A program made the position numbers and the translations under genes. From the NCBI RefSeq assembly GCF_900240995.1, contig NZ_LT965953.1, forward strand, positions 517,303-581,302: a stretch of 64,000 nucleotides of DNA. Direction: 5' to 3'. The notes beneath the pieces are model-generated. The model did not search any database. It saw only the letters and a program-made list of their open reading frames with translations, and had not been told where the DNA came from. Each line of letters opens with the position of its first letter. The stretch's first letter is position 1. The stretch is from Bacillus sp. Marseille-P3661. GTDB taxonomy: Bacteria > Bacillota > Bacilli > Bacillales > Bacillaceae_J. Positions 1-9,097 of the stretch are shown here, in pieces.

Positions 1-2088
1 TTTATTTCTAATTTTAATAAGGCTATAACAAATCAAAATGTAGAGACTGCAGCTGTTTTATACCTTAATTTAGACCGATTTAAATTGATTAATGATACGC
101 TTGGTCACGATATTGGTGATCTGTTGTTAAAAGAAGTTTCAAATAAATTGCTAGACTGCATTGGCACTGATGATTGTATAGCAAGGCTTGGCGGTGATGA
201 ATTTATATTTCTCCTTCCGAACAAAAATGCTGAGGGCGCTTTGAATACAAGTGGAAAAATTCTAGATTGTTTAAATGTGGGAATCAACTTAAAAGGTTAT
301 GAGTTATTTATAACCCCAAGTATTGGAATAAGTTTATATCCTCAGGATGGAGGTAATAGTGAAACCTTACTGAAAAATGCTGACATAGCTATGCACCAAG
401 CAAAACAATTAGGAAATAATAATATCCAATTCTATGAAAATAAATCAGCTGAAATCACAAATGAAGTATTCACTATGGAAGCGGATCTTCGAAAAGCAAT
501 TGAACATGAAGAATTTGTTTTATATTACCAGCCAAAGGTCGATATCCAATCAGGTGAACTATCTGGACTAGAAGCTCTAATTCGCTGGCAACATCCTGAT
601 AAAGGATTAATTTCCCCCGCACGCTTTATTCCTTTGGCAGAAGAAACCGGTATGATCGTTCCAATTGGGGAATGGGCATTAAGACAAGCGTGTACTCAGA
701 TGAAGGCCTTACATGATAAAGGTATTATGACACCTGTTGTATCTGTTAACCTTTCAGTAAGGCAGTTTTATCAGCCCAATTTAATTAAAATGGTTAGCCA
801 TATACTAAATGAAACTGGTTTACCTCCAGCATTTTTGGAGCTTGAGATTACCGAAAGTATGATGATTGATACACATCATGCGCTCAAGATAGTGTCTGAG
901 CTGAAAAAGCTAGGAGTAACAATTAGTTTAGATGATTTCGGGACGGGTTATAGTTCGCTTTATTACTTGAAAAAATTCCCAATCGATATTGTGAAAATTG
1001 ACCAATCCTTCGTTCGAGATTGTTTAGAAGATGTAAATGATTCTACTATTGTAGAAACCATTATTGCGATGGCACACCAACTTAAACTAGAAGTCATTGC
1101 TGAAGGTGTTGAAACAAAAGAACAGCTTATATTCTTACAACAGCATCTATGTAATAAAGCACAAGGCTACTTATTCAGTAAACCTGTGCCAATAGAAGAG
1201 ATTGAGAAGAAGTTTGCTGAACTTGAGCAACTAGTCGACCAACTTGGAGTTCCACAAGAAATAAGGGAACAAAAGTGGATGGAAGAAGCGTTTAGGATAG
1301 CGCAACAAGAACTGCATGACACTATACGTCAGCAGCAAGGTATGACGTTAAAAGTCAAGGAGCAGGACGGAAGGTATATCCATACTTTGTGTGATGGCGA
1401 ATTACTGTATCGATTAGGATTCGTACCAGAACAAATTCTCGGGAAGGACCACTTTGAAGTTTTAAGTGTTGAAGTGGCTGAAGAGATCACAAGTTATTAT
1501 CGAAGAGCTTTCAATGGGGAAGAAGAGGTTGTTTTTGAAATGGAATATAATGGTCTTCACTATTTAGCGTCATTACGACCTATTCGAAAAGGTGGACAAA
1601 TAGTTGAGGTCATTGCATCTTGTGTGGATATTACAGAGCGAAAACGAGTAGAAGAGGCTTTAAAAGCTAGTGAAGAGAAGTATCGACTTATAGCAGAGAA
1701 TACATCAGATCTAATTAGAGTTGTTGATTTGAATGGAGTACTTCAATACGTCTCACCTTCACATCAATCAATATTAGGCTATTCACCTGAAGAAATTCAT
1801 GAAATGTCTGTTTTTCAATTTATTCATCCGGAAGATATTCCATATGTACGGAGAATGCATGATGAAACGATTGCTACTAATACACCTGCTCAGATTGAAT
1901 TTCGACATATCCATGCAGATGGTCATTGGGTATACGTTGAAGCAAAAGGAACTCCTGTACGAGGTGAAAATGGGCAGATTGAGAGTGTTGTTATAGTTGC
2001 TAGGGATATCACAAAGCGGAAACTAGCTGAATTAGATTTCCGCAAGTTTAAGTCTATAGATCCTATTGAGAAGAGTAATTTTGGTTAG
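1..2088 (+). CDS. GGDEF-EAL-PAS-PAS c-di-GMP protein (5' end outside window)
   Basis: The reading frame is open from base 1, so the gene starts upstream of the window. Seen in order: the C-terminal part of a GGDEF domain (LDRFKLIND, then GGDEF at 190-204), a full EAL domain (about 505-1200) and two PAS domains (about 1360-1640 and 1680-2030). The EAL domain keeps the catalytic set: EAL at 571-579, NLSVRQF, ELEITES, DDFGTGYSSL, KIDQSF, EGVET and QGYLFSKP. An active c-di-GMP phosphodiesterase is therefore likely. The GGDEF half has no RxxD inhibitory site before GGDEF (the equivalent residues are GTDD). PAS domains after the EAL are an unusual order and probably sense a ligand or redox state. 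A c-di-GMP riboswitch follows the stop codon, so the next gene is a separate transcription unit or a conditional read-through. Confidence 0.93.
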   Translation, partial: FISNFNKAITNQNVETAAVLYLNLDRFKLINDTLGHDIGDLLLKEVSNKLLDCIGTDDCIARLGGDEFIFLLPNKNAEGALNTSGKILDCLNVGINLKGYELFITPSIGISLYPQDGGNSETLLKNADIAMHQAKQLGNNNIQFYENKSAEITNEVFTMEADLRKAIEHEEFVLYYQPKVDIQSGELSGLEALIRWQHPDKGLISPARFIPLAEETGMIVPIGEWALRQACTQMKALHDKGIMTPVVSVNLSVRQFYQPNLIKMVSHILNETGLPPAFLELEITESMMIDTHHALKIVSELKKLGVTISLDDFGTGYSSLYYLKKFPIDIVKIDQSFVRDCLEDVNDSTIVETIIAMAHQLKLEVIAEGVETKEQLIFLQQHLCNKAQGYLFSKPVPIEEIEKKFAELEQLVDQLGVPQEIREQKWMEEAFRIAQQELHDTIRQQQGMTLKVKEQDGRYIHTLCDGELLYRLGFVPEQILGKDHFEVLSVEVAEEITSYYRRAFNGEEEVVFEMEYNGLHYLASLRPIRKGGQIVEVIASCVDITERKRVEEALKASEEKYRLIAENTSDLIRVVDLNGVLQYVSPSHQSILGYSPEEIHEMSVFQFIHPEDIPYVRRMHDETIATNTPAQIEFRHIHADGHWVYVEAKGTPVRGENGQIESVVIVARDITKRKLAELDFRKFKSIDPIEKSNFG

Positions 2089-2162
2089 CGAAAAAAAGTT
2101 AAAGGGCGGAGTTAACGACATCTCGGTACTTGCTAGTTAATTAATATTTAAACTAAACAACT

Positions 2163-2251
2163 TTTGAAAATGGCAAACCTATCGAAAGCTAGGGACGCAA
2201 AGCCACGGGCCTAAAGTATCTACAATGGCAGCCGGGTTACCAAAGGATAGA
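2163..2251 (+). ncRNA. c-di-GMP-I (GEMM-I) riboswitch 1
   Basis: The conserved GEMM-I core is present: ggcaaacc, a P1b hairpin with a GAAA tetraloop, gggacgcaaagccac, gggcctaaa, and the receptor strand gccgggttacc. It lies between the PDE gene and the membrane diguanylate cyclase and is followed directly by a terminator, the usual expression platform. The cyclase it controls makes the riboswitch ligand, so it should form a feedback loop. Confidence 0.93.
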
Positions 2252-2252
2252 C

Positions 2253-2286
2253 AAAAAGCTATTCTTTTTTAGAATGGCTTTTTTTA
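2253..2286 (+). terminator. Riboswitch 1 expression-platform terminator
   Basis: The stem aaaagctattct pairs with agaatggctttt across a T-rich loop, and a run of T follows. It sits right after the c-di-GMP aptamer and before the Shine-Dalgarno of the cyclase at 2352. Confidence 0.85.
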
Positions 2287-2351
2287 TGAGAAATTTCAGG
2301 TCAATCCTTATATAAAGTTTAACTCATTTGAAATAGGGAGGACCAAACAAT

Positions 2352-3512
2352 ATGTACGATATTGCAATGACTACACTAACAAAGAGGTTTTTAACTCTCA
2401 AAAATTTTTTATGGCTATTTCTTATGTTTGCAGTTATTCAATACTTGGATGAAGTGCTTGAATCTTTAGGAATTACTATTGAAAATACAATTTTAGATTA
2501 TGTTTTTGATGGTGTTCAAATGGTATTTATCGGAATTTGCATATATATTTTTCTTCAATATGTGGAAAAAAGTGTACAAAATTCACTATTAAAAGAAACG
2601 TTTTTACGCGCAGTGACAGAAAATATGGATGAGGGAGTATCTGTCTGTGACAAAGATGGAAATCTATTATATATGAATGGCACTTCTTCACAACGTGTAA
2701 ATAAAGATTTTCTATCATTTCCGATTCCTTACGAGCATTGGACACAAAAATTGAATATCTATGAAGATGATAATCAAGAAATGAATACTAACAATATACC
2801 TTTGTTAAGAGCTTTAAGAGGAGAAGAGGTTAAGCATCAACAATTAATATACAAACCAAATGGTGAATCTGCTCAATTTCATTCAGTAAATGGTAAACAA
2901 ATTACAAGTAAAACCGGTGAGATTATTGGTGCGCTTGTTGTTATTCATGATATTACCGAACAAAAACGAGCCGAGCAAAAAATAAAGTATATGGCATATC
3001 ATGATAATTTAACGGGGTTACCCAACTTAAGATTTTTTAAAGAAAAGGTATCCGGTATCTTGGAAGTGGATTACCAAAACAAAACTTCAAAGCCGTTAGC
3101 CATCATGTTTTTAGATTTAGATGGCTTTAAAGCGGTCAATGATAATTTTGGACATGACATGGGGGACTTGTTATTAATAGAGGTTTGTAAGCGTATTACT
3201 GCATGTTTACCTGATAGCGATTTAGCTGCACGGATAGGTGGAGATGAATTTACAATATTACTTCGAGATATAAAAGCTAAAGAAGATGCTATTGCAGTTG
3301 CACATTCTATTATCAATAAAGTTGGTTATCCTTATGACATACATGGAAATAAACTACAAGTAACTACAAGTATAGGTATCAGTTTCTATCCTTATGACGG
3401 TTCGGACAAGGGAACATTAATGAAGAATGCTGATACCGCGATGTACACAGCTAAGAAAAATGGAAAAAATCAATATTGTGTTTTTCATGACATTAAGGGA
3501 GATCGAAAATAA
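2352..3512 (+). CDS. Membrane PAS-GGDEF diguanylate cyclase
   Basis: 386 residues. It has two N-terminal membrane segments (about 18-38 and 55-72), a PAS domain (about 82-205) and a GGDEF domain (about 215-380). The cyclase motifs are intact: FLDLDGFKAVND, GHDMGD and GGDEF at residues 296-300. The RxxD product-inhibition site is absent (PDSD in its place), so allosteric inhibition is unlikely. The start at 2352 has a strong gggagga ribosome site. The stop overlaps the next start as TAATG, so the two genes are translationally coupled. Expression should be set by the c-di-GMP-I riboswitch in the leader. Confidence 0.92.
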   Translation: MYDIAMTTLTKRFLTLKNFLWLFLMFAVIQYLDEVLESLGITIENTILDYVFDGVQMVFIGICIYIFLQYVEKSVQNSLLKETFLRAVTENMDEGVSVCDKDGNLLYMNGTSSQRVNKDFLSFPIPYEHWTQKLNIYEDDNQEMNTNNIPLLRALRGEEVKHQQLIYKPNGESAQFHSVNGKQITSKTGEIIGALVVIHDITEQKRAEQKIKYMAYHDNLTGLPNLRFFKEKVSGILEVDYQNKTSKPLAIMFLDLDGFKAVNDNFGHDMGDLLLIEVCKRITACLPDSDLAARIGGDEFTILLRDIKAKEDAIAVAHSIINKVGYPYDIHGNKLQVTTSIGISFYPYDGSDKGTLMKNADTAMYTAKKNGKNQYCVFHDIKGDRK

Positions 3513-5935
3513 TGAAACAATTTGTGAAAAGAATAGGAAAAGATGTTTTGGCATTTTCAAGTTTATTTGATTTCATGAAAGACTTAATTATTTTAGTGGA
3601 AATTGACGGCGATTCCTATCGATATGTATATGTGAACCAATCAGCAGCCAGTGTTCTAAGTTACGATGGTGGCATTTACGGACAACGGATCGAGGATGTA
3701 GTACCTAAAGGTCGAGCAGAGCTATTAAAACAATACTTTAAAGAGGTTCAAACTACGAAAAAATCAGTAGAGTACATTGAATCCATCGAAACTAAAAATG
3801 GTACTTTTATTGGCGAAAGCTCTCTTGGCCCCATTATAACAGAGGATGGAGATTGTCAATATATCTTGGCTATTACTAGAGATGTAACTGAGAAGATGCA
3901 AAAAGAAATGGAACTGTTAGAAACTAAAAGAACGTTAGAAAAAGAGCATAAAAGGTTAACTTCCTTGGTAGAAAACAATGACGATGCTGTATTTGAATTA
4001 GACTTAATGGGAAATTTCACTAGCTCAAATGCCATCCTTACACAAATAACAGGTTATAGTGAACAGGATTTGATTGGCAGCTCCTTTGTTCCATTGATTG
4101 ATAAAGAGTATTTAAACGATACACTTTCACACTTTGAACGAGCATTAGCTGGAATTAATGAAGAATACGAAACCTGTATTCAGAATAGCCACGGCGAGAA
4201 AATTTATTTATTGGTAACAAATATGCCGATTAATATTGATGGAATGCTTGACGGAATCTACGGAATTGCTAGAGATATTACCGAACGAAGAAGGATGGAA
4301 CGACTTTTGGAGGAAAGTGAGCAACGGTATAAATCGTTATTTGAAAATCACCCTGATGCAATTTTTTCTTATGATTTGTATGGGAATTTCACTAGCGGAA
4401 ATGCTGGTGTAGAACGTATTTCCGGATATTCTAGCGAAGAATTTTTAGGGAAATCTTTTATCCCAATGATGGTACCTGAGGATGTTGATAAGACGTTATA
4501 CCATTTTAATAAAGCGATTCAAGATAAAAAAACGGAAAGCTATGAGGTGGCCTTACGACATAAAGCTGGACACCGGGTTGAACTGTTTGTGATGAGTATT
4601 CCCATAATTGTTAATGATGATGTAGTAGGTATATATGGACTCGCAAAAGACGTAACTGAAACAAAACAAGCACAAAAGGCTTTAATCGAGACAAAGGAAG
4701 AACTTGAAGTTTTTTGGAAGTATACAGTTGATCCTGTTTTTTTTATCAATACAAAAGGAGATATACTCAAAGTAAATCCTGCATTTGAAAAAACGTTTGG
4801 CTTTAGTGAAGATGAAATAGTTGTTCAAAAGTGTACTATCGTTCCAGTTAATCTAAAAATTGAACTATTAGAAATCAGCGAAAGAATTAGTAATGGAGAA
4901 ATTATTAGTACTCATCAAACAAAACGTATAACAAAGCATGGGGAACTTCTAGATATTATTTCGTCTTATACACCAGTCCGAGATGAAAGTGGAAATATAA
5001 TCGGAGCAACTGCTTTTTACAAAAATGTTACTGAACATAAAAGAGCAGAAAGAGAACTTATCAAGAGCCAAGAAAAATATAGACTCATTACTGACAATGC
5101 ATTTGACATTATCAACATAATCAATCCAAATGGAATTATTGAATTTGTTTCTCCATCTAACGAAAAAATACTTGGTTATCCAACGGAAGACTGTATTGGA
5201 ACTCCCTTTTTAACACATGTACATCCAGAAGACCTATCCCTTTTAGAAAGAGAATTTAGACGCCTTTTAGCTGGTGGAGAACCATGCCCGGTTGAATTCA
5301 GGGTTTGGCATAGGAATGGTCAGATGATCTGGATGGAAGCAAACACAACCCCTGTCATTGAAGATGGAGAGGTTAAACAATTAGTTACGATTGCTCGTGA
5401 TATTACAGAGAGGAAAAAACTTAGGGATGAATTAGAGAAGGCTGCATTCTATGATTTCCTATCAGGTTTACCAAATCGTCGTACCTTCGATGATAGATTA
5501 GAAATGGCGATTCACCATGCAAATCGTTCGGGGCAAAAGGTTGCTGTCATGATGCTGGATGGGCGAAAGTTTAAGCAAATAAATGATACGTATGGACATG
5601 ATGCAGGGGATGCTGTTATTAAAGAAATGGCAAGGCGACTGCAAAAATGCGTACGAAAAACAGATACTGTCGCCCGGTTAGGTGGGGACGAAATGGGTAT
5701 TATTTTACCTGAACTGACTTCGGTAGAAACTGCTGAAGATATTGCGAGAAGAATCATAAAGGCATTTGAAGAAGCAATAGATTTTAATCATGTAAAAATT
5801 AATTTAGGGGCAGGTATTGGAATTTCTTTATATCCAGACCATTCAAATGACAAAAGGCAACTGGTAAAATTTGCTGATATGGCTTTATATGATGCAAAAC
5901 AAGCTGAACATACTGAGTATAAAATATATAAATAG
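3512..5935 (+). CDS. Five-PAS protein with variant GGDEF (GGDEM) domain
   Basis: 807 residues with no membrane segment. Five consecutive PAS/PAC modules (about 20-130, 145-262, 270-390, 400-512 and 522-645) precede a C-terminal GGDEF-family domain. The signature is GGDEM (residues 724-728), and the metal/substrate loop reads LDGRKFKQIND, where most cyclases have LDxDxFKxIND, so the second Asp is replaced by Arg. The I-site RxxD is present as RKTD just before it. The first metal Asp, the Asn of IND and GHDAGD are kept. It may be a weak cyclase or a c-di-GMP-binding receptor acting through the I-site. It is translationally coupled to the upstream cyclase and shares its riboswitch. Confidence 0.9.
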   Translation: MKQFVKRIGKDVLAFSSLFDFMKDLIILVEIDGDSYRYVYVNQSAASVLSYDGGIYGQRIEDVVPKGRAELLKQYFKEVQTTKKSVEYIESIETKNGTFIGESSLGPIITEDGDCQYILAITRDVTEKMQKEMELLETKRTLEKEHKRLTSLVENNDDAVFELDLMGNFTSSNAILTQITGYSEQDLIGSSFVPLIDKEYLNDTLSHFERALAGINEEYETCIQNSHGEKIYLLVTNMPINIDGMLDGIYGIARDITERRRMERLLEESEQRYKSLFENHPDAIFSYDLYGNFTSGNAGVERISGYSSEEFLGKSFIPMMVPEDVDKTLYHFNKAIQDKKTESYEVALRHKAGHRVELFVMSIPIIVNDDVVGIYGLAKDVTETKQAQKALIETKEELEVFWKYTVDPVFFINTKGDILKVNPAFEKTFGFSEDEIVVQKCTIVPVNLKIELLEISERISNGEIISTHQTKRITKHGELLDIISSYTPVRDESGNIIGATAFYKNVTEHKRAERELIKSQEKYRLITDNAFDIINIINPNGIIEFVSPSNEKILGYPTEDCIGTPFLTHVHPEDLSLLEREFRRLLAGGEPCPVEFRVWHRNGQMIWMEANTTPVIEDGEVKQLVTIARDITERKKLRDELEKAAFYDFLSGLPNRRTFDDRLEMAIHHANRSGQKVAVMMLDGRKFKQINDTYGHDAGDAVIKEMARRLQKCVRKTDTVARLGGDEMGIILPELTSVETAEDIARRIIKAFEEAIDFNHVKINLGAGIGISLYPDHSNDKRQLVKFADMALYDAKQAEHTEYKIYK

Positions 5936-5944
5936 ACTTTAAAT

Positions 5945-5970
5945 CCTAGTAGGAAGTAATTCCTACTGGG
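5945..5970 (+). terminator. Hairpin after the cyclase operon (weak terminator)
   Basis: An 11-bp stem, CCTAGTAGGAA with TTCCTACTGGG, closes a 4-base loop ten bases after the stop codon at 5935. No T-run follows, so it may stabilise the mRNA end or stop transcription only with a factor. Confidence 0.45.
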
Positions 5971-6317
5971 AGAATCATTCTTACAACTAACAAATAGAAA
6001 ATAAGAACTACTGGTGATATACAAACACTTGGTATTAGAAATAAAATAAAGATACAAAGTTAACGAGGAGACAGTGTAGTGTATATTGTCTAGGTCGATA
6101 GAAAGTCTACTAAGGTCTTGTTGTTCGACGAAAAACGACAACAAAATACAAAAAACCACTTCACCTTTCTATTATTTCATGTTAAAACTATATGTATAGT
6201 AATAATGTTATATTTACTTTTTAGGAAAAATGGTCAATATTCACTAATTGACGCAGTAGTCATTTGTCGATGAATTAATTAAAAAGCACTAATAAATGAA
6301 TACGTACAACTGTTACC
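5971..6317. other. Intergenic leader upstream of riboswitch 2
   Basis: No credible gene. A reading frame on the opposite strand lacks a ribosome site and any family resemblance. Visible structure: a bulged hairpin at about 6118-6145 (TTGTTGTTCG with CGACAACAA) and an inverted repeat at 6233-6252 (GTCAAT with ATTGAC), next to a TTGACG that could be a -35 element (6248-6253). No good -10 stands at 17 bases. Confidence 0.4.
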
Positions 6318-6408
6318 TACGATAATAGCAAACTCATTGAAAAATGGGGACGCAAAGCCATTGGATCTAAGGTCTATGTGACTATGATAGCCAGGTTACC
6401 GAAAAGGG
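6318..6408 (+). ncRNA. c-di-GMP-I (GEMM-I) riboswitch 2
   Basis: The core elements are present: gataatagcaaac, a P1b hairpin, ggggacgcaaagcca, ggatctaagg and the closing strand agccaggttaccg. A terminator follows at 6459-6487. It lies in the leader of the eleven-gene operon that begins at 6597, so that whole operon is predicted to be gated by c-di-GMP. Confidence 0.92.
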
Positions 6409-6458
6409 TTCGATTTGTATCTGTTGAAATATTGCATAAAGTGATATCCCAACTATTC

Positions 6459-6488
6459 AAGTCCACCAACTTTTTGGTGGACTTTTTA
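6459..6488 (+). terminator. Riboswitch 2 expression-platform terminator
   Basis: A strong stem, AAGTCCACC with GGTGGACTT, precedes a T-run. Placed between the aptamer and the first operon gene, it is the likely ligand-controlled switch. Confidence 0.88.
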
Positions 6489-6596
6489 CTTTTCTAAAAA
6501 TACTGAATATAAAGAACTTTAACTGAATAGGCGTTCTAGGCCAATCAGTTTGAAAGAAGATCATGAGTCGATAACACTCTGGGGAGATGACATACA

Positions 6597-7415
6597 ATGC
6601 TCTATTTATCACGAAGAATTGACTTTTCAGCGATGCATAGTTACCGAATTACCGAATGGTCTGAAGAAAAAAATAAAGAGGTTTTCGGTTTGTGTAGTAA
6701 TGCTAGTGGTCACGGTCATGATTATAAATTGGAGGTCACTGTAAAAGGTAAGTTGAATTCAAGAACTGGAATAGTTGTTAACACCGTTGACATTAAAAAT
6801 TTGGTCGGTGGTCTAGTTGAAAGAGAACTCGATGGAAAGTTTCTAAATAAAGAACATCCGTATTTCAAAAGGAATATTCCAACTACAGAAAACATTATCA
6901 CTTATTTATGGAATGCTATTGCTCCCCAATTAGAGCACTGTGAATTGCATAAACTGCGGTTACATGAAAATCCTTATTTGTATTCAGAAAAGGGAGATGA
7001 AACTATGGTTAGCTTGACTAGAAAATTCCACTTCAGTGCAGCACATCGTCTACACAGTGATCAGCTTTCAGTTGAGGAAAATATTAAATTATTTGGAAAG
7101 TGCAACAATCCAAATGGTCATGGACATAACTACTATCTTGAGGTTTGCATTAGTGGTGTGTTAGATCCAATTACAGGAATGCTCATTGACTTATCTCATT
7201 TAGATGAAGTGGTTGAAACAGTTGTACTTAATAAATTTGACCATAAACACTTAAACTTGGATACTGACGAATTTAGAGATCTAAATCCTACTTCAGAGGT
7301 TGTTGCAAAGGTGATTTATGAAATGTTGGCTCCCCATTTACCTAAACTTCATAAGATTGGATTGTGGGAAACGGACAAAAATTATTTTGAATATTATGGA
7401 TCGGATGTGAACTAA
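6597..7415 (+). CDS. Tandem 6-pyruvoyl-tetrahydropterin synthase/QueD-like protein
   Basis: 272 residues made of two T-fold PTPS/QueD-family domains fused head to tail (about 1-130 and 137-272). Each carries the zinc-binding His set (FSAMH and GHGHDY in domain 1; FSAAH and GHGHNY in domain 2) and the Cys before it (FGLCSN, FGKCNN). Domain 2 keeps the catalytic DHKHLN and the WETDKNYF glutamate. Domain 1 has DGKFLN, so its catalytic His is lost. The family converts dihydroneopterin triphosphate to a pyruvoyl or carboxy pterin. The start has ggggag 10 bases upstream. A second agggag followed by ATG at 7005 could produce domain 2 alone. It is the first gene of the riboswitch 2 operon; QueC/QueE or other queuosine genes are absent nearby. 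Confidence 0.88.
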   Translation: MLYLSRRIDFSAMHSYRITEWSEEKNKEVFGLCSNASGHGHDYKLEVTVKGKLNSRTGIVVNTVDIKNLVGGLVERELDGKFLNKEHPYFKRNIPTTENIITYLWNAIAPQLEHCELHKLRLHENPYLYSEKGDETMVSLTRKFHFSAAHRLHSDQLSVEENIKLFGKCNNPNGHGHNYYLEVCISGVLDPITGMLIDLSHLDEVVETVVLNKFDHKHLNLDTDEFRDLNPTSEVVAKVIYEMLAPHLPKLHKIGLWETDKNYFEYYGSDVN

Positions 7416-7417
7416 TA

Positions 7418-8134
7418 ATGATGATAGATATGACGCAATTGAAAGATCAAGTGGTTGTTATTACAGGAGCAAGTCGCGGAATCGGAAGAGCAACTGCTGA
7501 GCTTTTGTATAACTATGGCGCAAAGTTGGTTCTAGGATCTAGAAATATTGAAGACTTAGAGAAAGCTTTTCCAAGTGAAGATGCTTTAGTCCTTCGTGTT
7601 GATGTAAGCGATGAAGAGTCAGTAAAACAATTCCTAGATCGTAGTGTTGACCATTTTGGTCGTGTAGATGTTCTCATTAATGCAGCAGGCTTCGGTGTTT
7701 TTGATAGTGTGCTAGATTCTGAAACAAAAGATTTTGACAATATGATTGCAGTAAACTTACGCGGTACCTATTTAACTTGTAAATATTTTGGAAGACATAT
7801 GCGAGAGCATCAATGCGGTCAAATCTTAAATCTGGTATCAATTGCTGGAACAGTAGCATTAGCAGGGAATGGTGGCTACACAGCTTCTAAGTTCGGGGTA
7901 CGTGGTTTGACAAAAGTTTTACAAGCTGAATTAAGAAGGGAAGGAATTCGGATTACATCAGTCTTACCAGGCGCTGTGAATAGTTCGTTTTGGAATGAAA
8001 TTGAACCTAAGCCAGATGTCTCAAATATGATTCCGGTTCAATCGATTGCAGAACATATATTATTTCTATTGTGCCAACCCAAACAATCTGTTGTTGATGA
8101 AATCACGATAATGCCTCCTGCCGGCATTCTATAA
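7418..8134 (+). CDS. Short-chain dehydrogenase/reductase
   Basis: 238 residues of classical SDR fold. Visible: the NAD(P)-binding TGASRGIG (about 15-22), NAAG, catalytic Ser140 and the Tyr153-x-x-x-Lys157 pair (YTASK). The substrate is not shown by sequence. Next to a PTPS-like gene, a pteridine/sepiapterin-type reductase is an attractive idea; 3-oxoacyl-carrier reduction is the alternative, since an acyl carrier gene lies in the same operon. It begins two bases after the PTPS stop. The exact start (7418, 7421 or 7430) is uncertain because the ribosome site is weak. Confidence 0.88.
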   Translation: MMIDMTQLKDQVVVITGASRGIGRATAELLYNYGAKLVLGSRNIEDLEKAFPSEDALVLRVDVSDEESVKQFLDRSVDHFGRVDVLINAAGFGVFDSVLDSETKDFDNMIAVNLRGTYLTCKYFGRHMREHQCGQILNLVSIAGTVALAGNGGYTASKFGVRGLTKVLQAELRREGIRITSVLPGAVNSSFWNEIEPKPDVSNMIPVQSIAEHILFLLCQPKQSVVDEITIMPPAGIL

Positions 8135-8158
8135 AAAGAAAGGGTTTGGGAGAAAGAC

Positions 8159-9097
8159 ATGAAACGATTGTTCTCAAAGTTTTTTGAAGAACCAAATAAA
8201 AACGATGAATTAATCCCAGCCATTACTCTTCCGCAACTCGCTGAACTTAATTCCTTTAAAGAAGTGCAAAAAAGAGCACTAATAGGCTGGATAGTTTATC
8301 GTATGGCAGAGGTGTCTGAGTTAAACAGCGAACAAAGAAACGCATTGTTTTACCAAGCTTTTACGATAACTTCTTTCGAAGATATTATGGATGAAACAAC
8401 CCGAAATTTGTTCCATGTAGCAAGCCTAGCGGTGGAATGGTTACAAAGCAATGCTCTAATTGAAGAAGAAATGAAGGGATTAAATTTATCAAAATTGCAT
8501 AATGATGCACTATCCCGAGTGTTAAGTGAGGTTCATTCAGAAACTATACTTAATAGAAATGAAATAGATGAGTCGAAAAAGGTATGGGAAGTCTATAGAG
8601 ATGTAATCTATGCCGCGACACAAGGTGGATTCTTATTAATTGAGAAGGATAAGGTTGAACACTATATGCAAGGTGAACTTCTTTGTGAGACCTTGATTCA
8701 AGAAAGAGCAGATATTCCTAAAGCTAGAAATCTAGCAAAAAGTGCATTTGAAGTAGCAGGATTAAAAGTTTCCAAGATGATGAGTTATAACTTAATTGTT
8801 TCAGAAGCGGTAACGAATATTTTAAAGCATGCTGAACATGGAAAGATGTTCATTTATAAGGATCAAGACGTTTTTCGGGTAATAGTTGAGGATAAGGGAC
8901 CAGGCTTTTCGCTTAAACTCCTGCCAAAGACTACACTTATGGCAGGCTTTTCTACAAAAGAGTCATTAGGACAGGGGTTTACATTGATGATGAAAATTGT
9001 CAATCAGGTCGTGTTAGAAACCTCATCAAATGGGTCGACGTTAATTTTAATACTAGATAGAGCAGGTGATGAAAGAAATGATAATGATAGAGTCTAA
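8159..9097 (+). CDS. RsbW/RsbT-like ATPase (HATPase_c) with extra N-terminal domain
   Basis: 312 residues. The C-terminal third is a GHKL ATPase of the anti-sigma/serine-kinase type: N-box SEAVTNILKHAEHG (about 216-229), VEDKGPGF (about 242-249) and a G2 region GFSTKESLGQGFTLMMKIV. The first ~180 residues match no domain I recognise and contain no membrane segment. With two STAS proteins and a PP2C phosphatase in the same operon it completes a partner-switching set. A gggaga ribosome site precedes the start. The 3' end overlaps the next gene. Confidence 0.82.
   Translation: MKRLFSKFFEEPNKNDELIPAITLPQLAELNSFKEVQKRALIGWIVYRMAEVSELNSEQRNALFYQAFTITSFEDIMDETTRNLFHVASLAVEWLQSNALIEEEMKGLNLSKLHNDALSRVLSEVHSETILNRNEIDESKKVWEVYRDVIYAATQGGFLLIEKDKVEHYMQGELLCETLIQERADIPKARNLAKSAFEVAGLKVSKMMSYNLIVSEAVTNILKHAEHGKMFIYKDQDVFRVIVEDKGPGFSLKLLPKTTLMAGFSTKESLGQGFTLMMKIVNQVVLETSSNGSTLILILDRAGDERNDNDRV

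Noticed and set aside
5788-6159. 123-residue minus-strand reading frame behind the five-PAS gene
   Set aside because: It overlaps the 3' end of the GGDEM gene, has no ribosome site, and its composition looks like antisense of coding DNA.
6597-7415. Queuosine synthesis (QueD) as the role of the tandem PTPS
   Set aside because: No QueC, QueE or QueF gene or preQ1 riboswitch is present in the neighbourhood, and the fused degenerate form differs from QueD.
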